From Lepidostoma basale (Eukaryota > Arthropoda > Insecta > Trichoptera > Lepidostomatidae): a DNA stretch of 64,000 bases. Location: positions 434,001-498,000 of the forward strand of contig JAHDVF020001222.1 of NCBI GenBank assembly GCA_022606425.2. Direction: 5' to 3'. The position numbers and the translations under genes are program-made. Below are positions 55,197 to 64,000 of this stretch, piece by piece; the stretch's first letter is position 1; every line of letters starts with the position of its first letter. The notes under the pieces are model-generated. The model did no database searches, was not told the DNA's origin, and was given only the letters and a program-made list of their open reading frames with translations.

Positions 55197-55812
55197 CAAT
55201 ATTTTTTAACTACTTCCACTTTTGTCTTTATTTAGACAGCGACCGGTTTCGCCAGGCTCGCTGGCATCGACAGACTGGTAACACTATTGTAAACTTAGTC
55301 CTTTATATACATACAGATCAGGGGTGGTAAACATGATTCTATACAAAAATAATCTTCAAATATTTATGTAAAATTTCCTGAATTTAAATATTGATATTAC
55401 AGGTATTCAAGGAGGTTCGTATTTAATACAATGGATTTTAAATTTTATTATCGCTTACATATTCATATAAAATGTTTGAAAAAATTGTAATTTTGTTTAT
55501 TATTACTGAATTTAAATATTATATGTTCTTGGTCCGTAGACCGTAGACCCGGTGAACTATGAATATGTAAGCGATAATAAAATTTTAAATCCATTGTATT
55601 AAATACGAACCTCCTTGAATACCTGTAATACCAATATTTAAATTCAGGAAATTTTACATAAATATTTGAGGATTATTTTTGTATAGAATCATGATCACCA
55701 CCCCTGATCTGTATGAATATAAAGGACTAAGTTTAAAATAGTGTCACCAGCCTGGCGAAACCGGTCACTGTCTAAATAAAGACAAAAGTGGAAGTAGTTA
55801 AAAAACATCGTT
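55197..55812. mobile_element. large foldback element upstream of yellow-2
   Basis: Arms of about 250 bp: TTTTTAACTACTTCCACTTT .. CGACCGGTTTCGCCAGGC .. GAGGTTCGTATTTAATACAA (55203-55465) pair with TTGTATTAAATACGAACCTC .. GCCTGGCGAAACCGGTCACT .. AAGTGGAAGTAGTTAAAAAA (55590-55806). A unique 90-bp loop contains TTGGTCCGTAGACCGTAGAC. It starts 125 bp upstream of the yellow-2 start codon. Confidence 0.9.
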
Positions 55813-56065
55813 TTATCTAATTATTATTTAAAATGAACTTCCGTCAAGAGATTTCAGTAAAATCATTTTATTAAATTAAATATAAATGATATTTAAAGAC
55901 TCAAAAGTCACCACTGGGGGCAAGAAAGGTGCCTCCACGTGTGGTGTCACTATAACTATTCCATACAAATGGTAATTATAGTTTTCTAAAAAGAAATATT
56001 GGAATAAGTATGAAGAAATGGGTAAGGTACGGTTCTCAATGAAATCTTGAACTTTTCCCTCCTCA

Positions 56066-56258
56066 GTTCAAGGGAATCATATCCTAGAAATGCCATTGAA
56101 TACAGCCAAGAATATAATACTCCGTACTCTCTTTACGTTAGAGAATACAGTTATAATAGAGTTCCTAGATTCATCATTCCTCATGTTGTTGGAGATTGCA
56201 CAGAAGTCAGAAACATCAGAGAAATCCATGTCAGCAATTTTCAGATTAATGTATAATA
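56066..56258 (+). CDS. possible terminal exon of an unrecognised gene
   Basis: A pyrimidine-rich acceptor (TTTTCCCTCCTCAG) is followed by 63 open codons (RESYPRNAIEYSQEY, NTPYSLYVREYSYNRVPR, IIPHVVGDCTEVRNIRE), a TAA stop, and AATAAATG immediately after. Tyr-rich, with codon use like a real exon. I see no upstream partner exon and no family match. It could be a captured exon or chance. Family A sequence starts right after it. Confidence 0.3.
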
Positions 56259-56259
56259 A

Positions 56260-56515
56260 TAAATGAATGATAAAGAAAGTATACGTAAACGGAACAAGAA
56301 ATAGAGGAAGACCGAGCAAAATGTGACATGATCCAATCAATCAAATATTAAATGTCGGCTACATGACGAGTGAGAGAAATTGACTTAAATGTGTGACATG
56401 ATGTTTGAATGTGGAGGAGGCGCTTTCGCCTCCTTCACATTATATTAAGTATATCAGAAAAGAACAGTGTGGCGGTCCATTCTTTCTGCCTACCCCGTGA
56501 TGGTTAGTTAGTTAC
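56260..56515 (+). mobile_element. family A 3' end
   Basis: AAAGTATACGTAAACGGAAC, GAAATAGAGGAAGACCGAGC, CAAATATTAAATGTCGGCTA, GTGTGGCGGTCCATTCTTTC and TACCCCGTGATGGTTAGTTA. The usual TTCGGGGAGACGG before the tail is deleted. Confidence 0.75.
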
Positions 56516-56559
56516 GTATAATAAAAACAAGATTTGGTGTAAAAACAAAGTGTGAAACT

Positions 56560-57300
56560 TAAAAGTTCAGCCCATAAGTAAGTATTATTTATTTGAATAT
56601 GCACATACATATTTTGATTAAGACAGAAATAATACGAGGAATAGAAATGAAAAAACAAATAAATGCAAAACTTGATGAGCCAAAGAAAGGGTAAAATAAG
56701 ACATCCTGCTATTGTAAAGAAAAGAAAAACAGATTTTGATGTCCAGGAAGGTTAATATTTTAAAAGATAATATATAAAGATACATACCGAAATCTCACAA
56801 TGCATCTGTCCACACTTATAAAAATAACTAATATTTATTGAGCAAACTAGCTTATAAAGGTTTTTCTTGCACACTTTTCAGTTTTACTAACTTACCTAAT
56901 AATTGGTTATGAATACGTTGCTCTATATACACATAAAACATGCACTCGAATCAATAATTTTATGATGCGTCCATTCCCGACATTAAGTTTGTAAAATTAA
57001 TTTGCATACTCTGCATTTGCACTTGAAAAATTATACTTGTTATTTGATTACAACATATCTGTATTAGTGCAAGTCAAAAAAAATGTTATGAAATTTCCTG
57101 GAATAAAAAAATGTTTATAATGCAATTTATAAATAATGTTAAAAGTATTAATTGTAAATGTCATGATTCGGAATTTGTGAGTTAAATTTTTTATCATATG
57201 GCTGTGAATTATTCACTACTTAAAAACATTTGTAGGGTTTCATGATATTCTCAAAAATTATTTTCAGTTTATTTTTATCTCAAAAGACATCAACATAATA
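56560..57300. other. AT-rich intergenic stretch, nothing recognised
   Basis: No open frame of note and no repeat shared with the rest of the window was seen between the family A end at 56515 and the mariner fragment at 57370. Confidence 0.4.
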
Positions 57301-57369
57301 ACAGTTTAAGGCATATATTTGAGAACAGGATCACTTGAGAGATTGGACTCAGCACAGAAGTACTTAGTT

Positions 57370-57815
57370 TAGTTTCGGGTTCATATGCATAGATCCATGA
57401 TTCGTCGCCTGTCACGATCTTATAGACATCTTTTGAAGCACCGCGATTGAATTTTTTTAACATTTGTTTGCGCCAATCGACACGAGCCTATTTTTGAGCG
57501 ATTGTCAAATTATGCGGTATCCAACGCGAACAAATCTTTTTGACGACGAAATGTTCATGCAATATTGAATGTATGCAAGTGGAACTAATGCCGAAGCCTG
57601 GCTCAATCTCACGGTATGTCACATGACAATCTTGCAATATCAGTTCACGCAAAGCATCGACTTTTTCTGGCACAACAGCCGATTTTGGAGGACCTTCACG
57701 AAATTCGTCCTGTAACGAAGTGCGACCACGATTGAATTCAGAAAACCAGCGAAACACGGTGGCTCGAGATGGTACTTCATCACCAAAAGGTGATTCGTCT
57801 TCTAAATGAGGTGGC
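57370..57815 (-). mobile_element. mariner transposase N-terminal fragment
   Basis: The minus frame from 57817 reads PSRATVFRWFSEFNRGRTSL, QDEFREGPPKSAVVPEKVDA, CHVTYREIEPGFGISSTCIH and SILHEHFVVKKICSRWIPHN. Beyond a stop the remains of the first catalytic region (SRCFKR..DRDRRRIMDLCI) are visible. The C-terminal half is absent. This is a different family from the intact element at 35167. Confidence 0.85.
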
Positions 57816-57854
57816 AACAGAGATAGACCTCTTTAGATGCAATTATAGCAAATT

Positions 57855-58035
57855 TGTGAATATCCTTATGATAAGACCATCAAAGAGATAACCATCATAA
57901 TTCTATTCACAATGAATTGATTAAGTTCAGCAGATTAATTGCACTTCCCATGTGTATCATCAGAGGCAGGTTGGTTCTGGGGGCTGGCAGATAAATAATG
58001 TATGCTGGTGCGATAATTGAGATCAAAGATTCCCA
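57855..58035 (-). mobile_element. family C fragment
   Basis: TTAAGTTCAGCAGATTAATT .. CATCAGAGGCAGGTTGGTTC matches, reversed, the family C text around 10170-10220 (ACCAATCTGCC..GTCTGCTAAAC). Short and decayed. Confidence 0.5.
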
Positions 58036-58129
58036 ACAGGGGCGGTCCCGCCCCCCAACAAGCTTTCCATGAGGCGTTCGCGGGTCCATAGGCAAGTATG
58101 GGGGATTGCCGTGATGTGACTATTTAAGA

Positions 58130-58735
58130 AATTAATAATAAAATACTGTTTTCACATTGTATCTATCTGATTACGAAATTTTGCCCATTTGTTGCCTTTA
58201 ATAAAGCATTAATAAAAATGAGCGTTGGGTAATTGGTAAGCAAAGTCGAAATTCATGCAATCAAGCATAGATATATTTCAATATATATATAATGTGCAAT
58301 AATGTTGTAATGTTTTCATGTTTGGTATAACTGTTAAGGAAGAAGTGGTGTAGAAAAGATTTGGAACCTACGACTTAGCTTAACTACTGGGAAATAATGA
58401 AATAAAACACAACAGTTTAGTTACTATATTTAATGAAAATGCAGGCTCTAGTCAGCCGGTGATATTTCACAATTAATAAACTATCTCTTTTTACACACAT
58501 CACATAACACATACCACGGACACCGGACTCAATTCACTATACATAGAATTTTACAATATTCTGAACATATATTTCAAATAAATAATACATCTTTCAATAG
58601 TGCTTAGTTCCACATAATATAATGAGGTTAACAATAAATTGTGAGTAATGGAGGAAACAATATAATGATTAACGTATGCAGCTCATTTCAAGCTTCAGAG
58701 ATAAGCCTAAACACATTTTACATAATTAGATAGCA
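58130..58735. other. AT-rich intergenic stretch, nothing recognised
   Basis: No gene-like frame on either strand. CATATATATATAATG-type simple sequence occurs near 58280. Confidence 0.4.
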
Positions 58736-58739
58736 CCAT

Positions 58740-59085
58740 ACAACATATGGTGCTCGAGCAAGGGCAGACGCACTCAGGACCAAACAAGCTCTGAGGGGCT
58801 AGAAGGCAAGACACCAAGAGATCGCGTGAGGAACGCCAGCACAAGAGGGATATGTGAGGCTGAGGATATTATAAGCTGGAATAGACAGAGGAGGGAGTGC
58901 TACGGTTGTCTAAAAAATGGACACCACCAGATTCCCCTAGATTGTACTACATAATCAGCTTCACGGGACTCGTTCTCGTGGAAGACCTCTTGAAAGATGG
59001 ACAGATGGGAATCCACTTCATAGGAGGAGCAACCCCCTGGAGAACAGACCACATAGGTCTACAGCAAGGAAGAAAAAGAAGAAGA
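58740..59085 (+). mobile_element. RTE-like element 3' end (KTLRDRVRN family)
   Basis: AGGCAAGACACCAAGAGATC, GCGTGAGGAACGCCAGCAC, GGGATATGTGAGGCTGAGG and ACTCGTTCTCGTGGAAGACC align with 51880-52260. It ends with GAAGAAAAAGAAGAAG. Decayed. Confidence 0.7.
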
Positions 59086-59089
59086 TAAC

Positions 59090-60870
59090 ATATGATCTTT
59101 CTGCCGCTGTGATATTCACATTAAAGATAGTAATGTTTTATGACTTTATGTTTAAAGTATGTCAAAAAAAAAAACTGTAGCCAACTTTCTTCAGTTCTGT
59201 GTTTGCTCTCCAGATACATATAATTACATTATATTAGGGCAACTGAGAACATTTCAATATGTTAGATTATGAACGGCTGTTCCAAAGATGTAAAAATTAA
59301 TAAGTGTCTAAAAATAATGCTTAATATTTTTTTAATGCATTGGTTTACCTCTGAAGTGAAGTCTGCACTTATATAAAGATGAGATTCAATTTTAAGAAAG
59401 GAAAAAACATTAAAATTATAGACATAAAACAGGACGCATTTATAAAATGGAAGACGATGGAAGCTTCTCTGCGAAAAATGGCAACCCAACGGCCTCTTGA
59501 ATTGTAAAGTCTCAAATAAAATACAGCAGGCCGCGTGAGCGTTGATAAAAGATCAGGCACTTTTAAGTAAAATAAAAATCTCTCGAGAGTGTGGCGACTA
59601 CATGCTAACTGATTTATTCAAATTATATTTAAATAACTTCATAAATTACGTATTTTATTCAACTCATAACAATAAATAGGTTAGAATAAAAACAATTCAA
59701 ATATTATTCTACTGGAGGCAGAAATATATATCAGTCTAATGCTGATACAGTAGAATCAGAATATAAACAGAAGCGGCTCCCAAAATCGACTGCTTACAAT
59801 GGTTACACAATTGAACAAGAGTAGGACTGAATATAAGAGGAATAAAGATGTAGAAAAAACATCCCTTCATTTGCCCCGTGTTATTCAAACGGTTCTTCAA
59901 ATGATTTTACATTTTGATGGGAGGGGGCCCCGTTTATATGCTGGTATAACAAGTTAACAGATTAATAAGAAGGTACATAAACCAAATAGACAGTAAAGAG
60001 CCTTAGTTAAAAATATTATGAAAACATACTCAGCTAAAATGTGAATGCATTAACAGTAAAATATACATGATAAAGGTGGATTGTTTACGTGGACACAAAC
60101 TAATAAGGCATTCTAACATAACCATGTGCCGCTGGAGATGCCTCCGTCTCCATAGGCCCTCGCTATCACAGCTGAAATGATTTCTTACAAATAAACTTAA
60201 ATAACCCGGGACATCCGCTCTCGCACGTAATGGGAGGCCGCACCTTCTTTATACTATACTTAGATTGCACATGGTCTCAGATGGACTGGTGGCATTAAAT
60301 GCTTCTATTCAAGATATATACACATCGCTACATTCTCACAATCAGAGTGATCTAAATAAATTGGGAATCAAATAGTTATAATATCATACACTTGACTACA
60401 ATACAAAAGGGAACCTACACTCCTTACGACTATGCCTACTTACGTTCTGGCTTTCTTTGAATATCCCCTTATCATAAACCTACGAGGGACCATACTCTTT
60501 TCTCCACGGGGCGGTTGGTGAACACCGATACACCGAAGAAAAAACAACGATCCCGTACAATCTAAGGTAATCAATTTGAATATAGTATTAATTGTAAAAT
60601 TGGCATATAAAAATTTAAAAATTAGTATATAATGATCAGTAAAATGGACTGAAACTATTTCACGGATGCAAAATTATCAGCTATCGCGGTTACTGATATT
60701 TACCATTAAAACTATATTAATTGACAAACAATTTTAACTTCACCCTAAACAGAACATCCCCTCGACCCCGCCTTGATCACTTTACTGCCATTGCCAAGTC
60801 ACAACTGCTAAACTTTTCAGTCTTCTATACGCTCGCAAGTCCAGGAGTTCAGGCTGATGGGATAGTCACA
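59090..60870 (-). other. probable 3' UTR and flank of the 60871-62256 gene
   Basis: No coding frame. From about 60100 to 60870 the sequence is less AT-rich than the intergenic regions and free of repeats seen elsewhere, as expected of a long 3' UTR. TTTATT (AATAAA on the minus strand) occurs at about 59611 and 59660, but the true end is not identifiable. Confidence 0.4.
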
Positions 60871-62256
60871 TTAATTTACATGTCTTTCAGTAGAATTGTC
60901 ACTGGTCTCGGGAGGGACCTCCGTGCTGTCCATCTTCCGCTCCAGTGTGGCATATGCACTGCTGCCAATCCCCGAGTCCTCATCGCCACTGTCCAGCAGG
61001 GTACCCTCACCTTTCACCGGCTCCAAGCTGGCTTTACGTGTCCCGCCCTCAGCACTTAGCGGCGCTATTGCCTTCTGCAGCGGTTCGCTCAGCTTCTCCA
61101 TTGTGCAGCCATCGTAATCCAAAATATTTGGATCCTTCCCTTCCGCAAACGTATCTAATTCTGGATCTTGTTGAATGGAAGACTTGACATTTACAAATCT
61201 GGAAGTTTTATCATCGATTCTAAAATCACTATTTTCCACTAAAGTGTTGGAGCTGCTGACGTCTGATGCAGATTCGCTCAGAGTTCTATCCAAGTCGTCG
61301 GACTGGAGCGAATCGATATTTTTAAAGTCAAATATCTTAATATCCTTATTGGCACTCTTGCCGGAGGTGATAGCGGTGGGAGAATTGCGGGCGAGGGGAC
61401 TGGGGGGCAGGTTGAGCTTGAGGCGGTCCCGCGTGTGCCGTAGACCGCCCAGCGGCAGCGGCGAGGAGGAGCCCGAGCTCTGCCCACTGGGGCCGGAGGC
61501 AGAGGGCGAGGGCGAGCTCGGTGTCAATGACCCGCTGGAGGACCCTCGCTCCGGAAGAATCAAAGTCCCGCAGAACTGGCGAGTAAATGCCCCATTCTTA
61601 TTGTTGGAATTGAGAAGGATCTCTTGATCCGTCAGCGTGTGTGCCGTTCCATGATCATTTGCGAGAACATCTTCTGGAGCCACTTCAATGATATTGTTTT
61701 TATGAACAGATTCATTATTTGTGAAAGGATCTTTAAAATCGTAATCGATTAGCGAACCGGGGGTAATGTCTTCCGTTCCGGAATCAGGAGTCGTATAATC
61801 CAAGGAAGATATATTCTGAGAAACGTTGTCTGAATCAGTAGCAGCGTTAATGAGAGACTGTTGGATCTCGTACTCGTTTGGAATTGTTGGTAATGAATCG
61901 TAATCATCCATCTCTGAAGAATCTTGAATTAAGAACTTGCACGGCTTCATCCGATTGAACAAGGACAAGTTCTGTCCGGGGAAAAACTGACTTGACGAGC
62001 TGATGAGATTGTAGGTTTCAAACGGACGAGTCGAGGGAGAAATAAAGAAGTCATCTTCTGCCAGTAAATCTGAAATGAAAAAGTTAATTTCAAATCAGTT
62101 AAAGTTGTATGGAATGATTTGTGTAAAATTAAACATAAAATGCAGTTGTGTATATACCAGATGAAGGCTGGTGGAGGTCTCCGGGATGAGCATTGAGGAA
62201 ACCTTCAAAATCTACTGCCATGTAGGAACCATTGCCACTGCCGAATGGAAGCCAGT
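60871..62256 (-). CDS. unrecognised gene, last two exons (acidic Ser-rich C-terminus)
   Basis: Exons 62256-62158 and 62069-60871 on the minus strand, joined in phase (PSS|D), ending TERHVN stop: 432 visible residues. The gene continues upstream outside the exons called. The first exon reads DWLPFGSGNGSYMAVDFEGF; the second starts LLAEDDFFISPSTRPFETYN and goes on as a low-complexity acidic and Ser/Thr-rich chain with short Pro/Ser runs (SGSLTPSSPSPS, SGSSSPLPLGG, LNLPPSPLARNSP) and a DSGDEDSGIGSSAY motif near the end, all typical of a disordered tail of a signalling or scaffold protein. No catalytic domain is visible. GC-rich frames on the other strand are shadows. I do not recognise the family; a C-terminal tail of a large kinase or adaptor is a guess only. 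Confidence 0.75.
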
Positions 62257-62484
62257 CTGCAACAACATAAAACATTTCTGCATAAAGAATCAACAGGGTA
62301 CATACGAGTATAGACAACTAAAAGGTGGAAAGGGTGCAGAATATAAATACAGTGGGGGAAGGAGAAAATTGAGCAATCAGTGTGCGAGGAAAATGAGTCA
62401 TGTTTTACAGGGATGGAATATTTACAATTGAAAATGGAAATATCAATAGGTTACAAAATGGTTTAACATGTAATAATAATAATA

Positions 62485-62860
62485 TGCTAACTTTTAAAGC
62501 ACCGTTTTTGTAATCACCTCAAGGGCGCATTGAGACGTGTTTTTAATCTAAATGTGAATGCTGCATCTGATTGATATTCGCGATCGATTAGACAATATAA
62601 TAGAACAAAATATGCAAGTTTTAAATTGGGTATGAAATATGAAATAGGTTTTCAGCTTAGATCTGAAGTTTGTCGGATCATTTATGCATCTGAGGTGTGA
62701 AGGAAGTCAAGCTTGTTCCAAGCTGATGGACCGGCTACCGCAAACGCTCGATCCCCGAAATTTGTACTAGGGCAACGCTTTGGCTCAACTAATCTTCCTA
62801 TTGCCGAGGAGTGCGCTGAGCGAAGTGTGGATTTTCTTGTATTCAATATATATGTAATAA
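62485..62860 (-). mobile_element. CR1/L2-like 3' end
   Basis: Reverse of the 30252-30512 family: the tail AAAGCACCGTTTTTGTAATC .. CACCTCAAGGGCGCATTG, then coding text around CCGGCTACCGCAAACGCTCG and CGCTTTGGCTCAACTAATCT. It lies upstream of exon 62256, that is in the preceding intron of the unknown gene. Confidence 0.65.
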
Positions 62861-63179
62861 GTAATCAATATATATGCAATATACATATTTTTATATATGA
62901 AACATGTACTGAATGAGCTATTGGCGAGGTTGATCTGGTTGTTAAGGATTTTAAATGGATTATTTATGACTTTTTTATTATTTCTAAGTCTTCTAATTTT
63001 CAGCTTGGAGAATTTCAGTAAATAAGTTCAGAATCTGTATGGAATGTCTGGTTCGTCTCTATTAAAATGGTTGGCGTATTCCGAAAAAGCTTGGTAAATA
63101 TTTATTAACCCCTAAATGCCGGATAGTATTAGTATGCCAGATCTCCAAGGGTCGTCAATTAAAAAAAAAACTTAAATAG

Positions 63180-63445
63180 AATTGTTTTTTGACTATATAT
63201 TTAAAGGAACGCCTTGTCCGAAAGGCGTGCAAGATGGATCAGCCATGTAATACGTCAAGAAGGTCTCTTGTATGCCATAATGGAGGGTATGACCGAGGGG
63301 ACAAACTCTAGAGGACGCCCACGCCGAGAGTACCTGGGGGACCTGTTGGTGGACGTACGCTGCTCATCATATGCAGATTTCAAAAGAGCCGCATAAGACA
63401 GGGAAGAATGGAAGAGAAGAATAGAAGAAATTGCTGCAAACCAAT
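63180..63445 (+). mobile_element. RTE-like element 3' end
   Basis: The plus frame reads RRARWISHVIRQEGLLYAIM, EGMTEGTNSRGRPRREYLGD and SSYADFKRAA, then a stop and DREEWKRRIEE. WxxHVxRxxGLxxxxMEGxxxGxRxRGRPR..W is the 3' pattern of another insect non-LTR family. Confidence 0.65.
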
Positions 63446-63469
63446 CCCTATATGTCTGAACTTTGTCTT

Positions 63470-63720
63470 GCTGATAGCCCTAACTTGCGGCAATCTACGC
63501 TTTGATCAGCAAATTCTTCGGCAATAGGCAGATTAGTTGAGCCAAAGCGCAACCCCCCGGACTAATTTCGGAGATCGGGCTTTTCAAAATATCGCATAAA
63601 ATATAAACAACGGTAATCTGATTGCTGGAGTCAGATGCAGCTCTCATGACTAAAAACCTTGTCAAAGCGCCCTTGAGGTGAGCTATTCATGAAAACAGTG
63701 CTATACAAATTAGCCTGATT
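63470..63720 (+). mobile_element. CR1/L2-like 3' end
   Basis: The plus strand reads [16 protein letters not shown] stop [18 protein letters not shown], then AAAGCGCCCTTGAGGTGAGC and an ATTATTATTATTA tail. Same family as 30252-30512 and 62485-62860. Confidence 0.7.
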
Positions 63721-63724
63721 ATTA

Positions 63725-64000
63725 TTATTATACGGATACCAACGACACATGCTATGTGTCACACAGCATACGCCAAAATGGACATACTGCTCGAGCGATT
63801 TGAGGGTTTGGTTATTCACATGGCGACGACGTAAACTGGCCACTGAGATCATATGATTTAACCCCTTTAGACTTCTTACTTTGGGGCTATCTTAAATGAC
63901 AGGTCACAGGCATAAACCGAAAACAATTGATGCCCTCAAAGTCAACATAACGAACGCCTTCTGGCAAATTCGGCCAGATTTAGGCGAGAAAATCATCAAA
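63725..64000 (+). mobile_element. Tc1/mariner-type transposase C-terminal fragment (cut by window end)
   Basis: Frames with one shift: MDILLERFEGLVIHM, GDDVNWPLRSYDLTPLDFLL, WGYLK stop, then HKPKTIDALKVNITNAFWQI and RPDLGEKII. The D-LTPLDFLLWGYLK motif carries the third catalytic Asp of a mariner-like enzyme. Decayed. Confidence 0.7.

Noticed and set aside
61175..61627. 150-codon plus-strand frame
   Set aside because: Mirror of the Ser/Pro-rich GC-rich exon on the minus strand, which has a consistent splice structure and continues upstream in phase.

Overview
The window is insect nuclear DNA: multi-exon genes with GT..AG introns, two yellow/major-royal-jelly family genes (an essentially insect family), a mauritiana-type mariner, and a dense load of insect-style RTE-, CR1/L2- and jockey-like non-LTR retrotransposon ends, tRNA-derived SINEs and MITEs. 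Exons, above all those of the ABC transporter and the ubiquitin protease, are much richer in GC than the AT-rich introns. The order of insect cannot be fixed from the sequence alone.

Layout. (1) 1-17202, + strand: the 3' half of an ABCA-subfamily lipid transporter (end of the second membrane domain plus the complete second nucleotide-binding domain) in 12 exons, all joined in phase. (2) 17203-23930: intergenic and 3' UTR sequence with no recognisable gene. (3) 41566-23931, - strand: a complete 12-exon ubiquitin-specific protease of the USP31/USP43 group, about 1047 aa. Its introns hold a nested Tc1/mariner composite with an intact mariner, plus many dead retroelement pieces. (4) 43953-47098 (+) and 55074-49123 (-): two intact but divergent yellow-family genes facing tail to tail. 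A piggyBac-like element and a piggyBac-type MITE lie between or inside them. (5) 62256-60871, - strand: the last two exons of a gene I do not recognise, encoding a long acidic, Ser-rich, probably disordered C-terminus. The rest is repeats.

The cellular genes do not form a pathway: lipid transport, deubiquitination and secreted yellow-family proteins are simply neighbours. The most notable features are the apparently intact mauritiana-type mariner (35167-36453; perfect 30-bp terminal repeats, unbroken 346-aa transposase, D156/D249/D284) sitting inside the terminal repeat of an older Tc1-like element; a piggyBac-like element with TTAA duplications; a 220-bp MITE 26 bases from a splice donor; a large foldback just upstream of one yellow gene; and a three-fold duplication of an exon end with its splice donor in the ABCA gene. 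I found no CRISPR array, no genuine tRNA or rRNA gene and no prokaryotic-type system.
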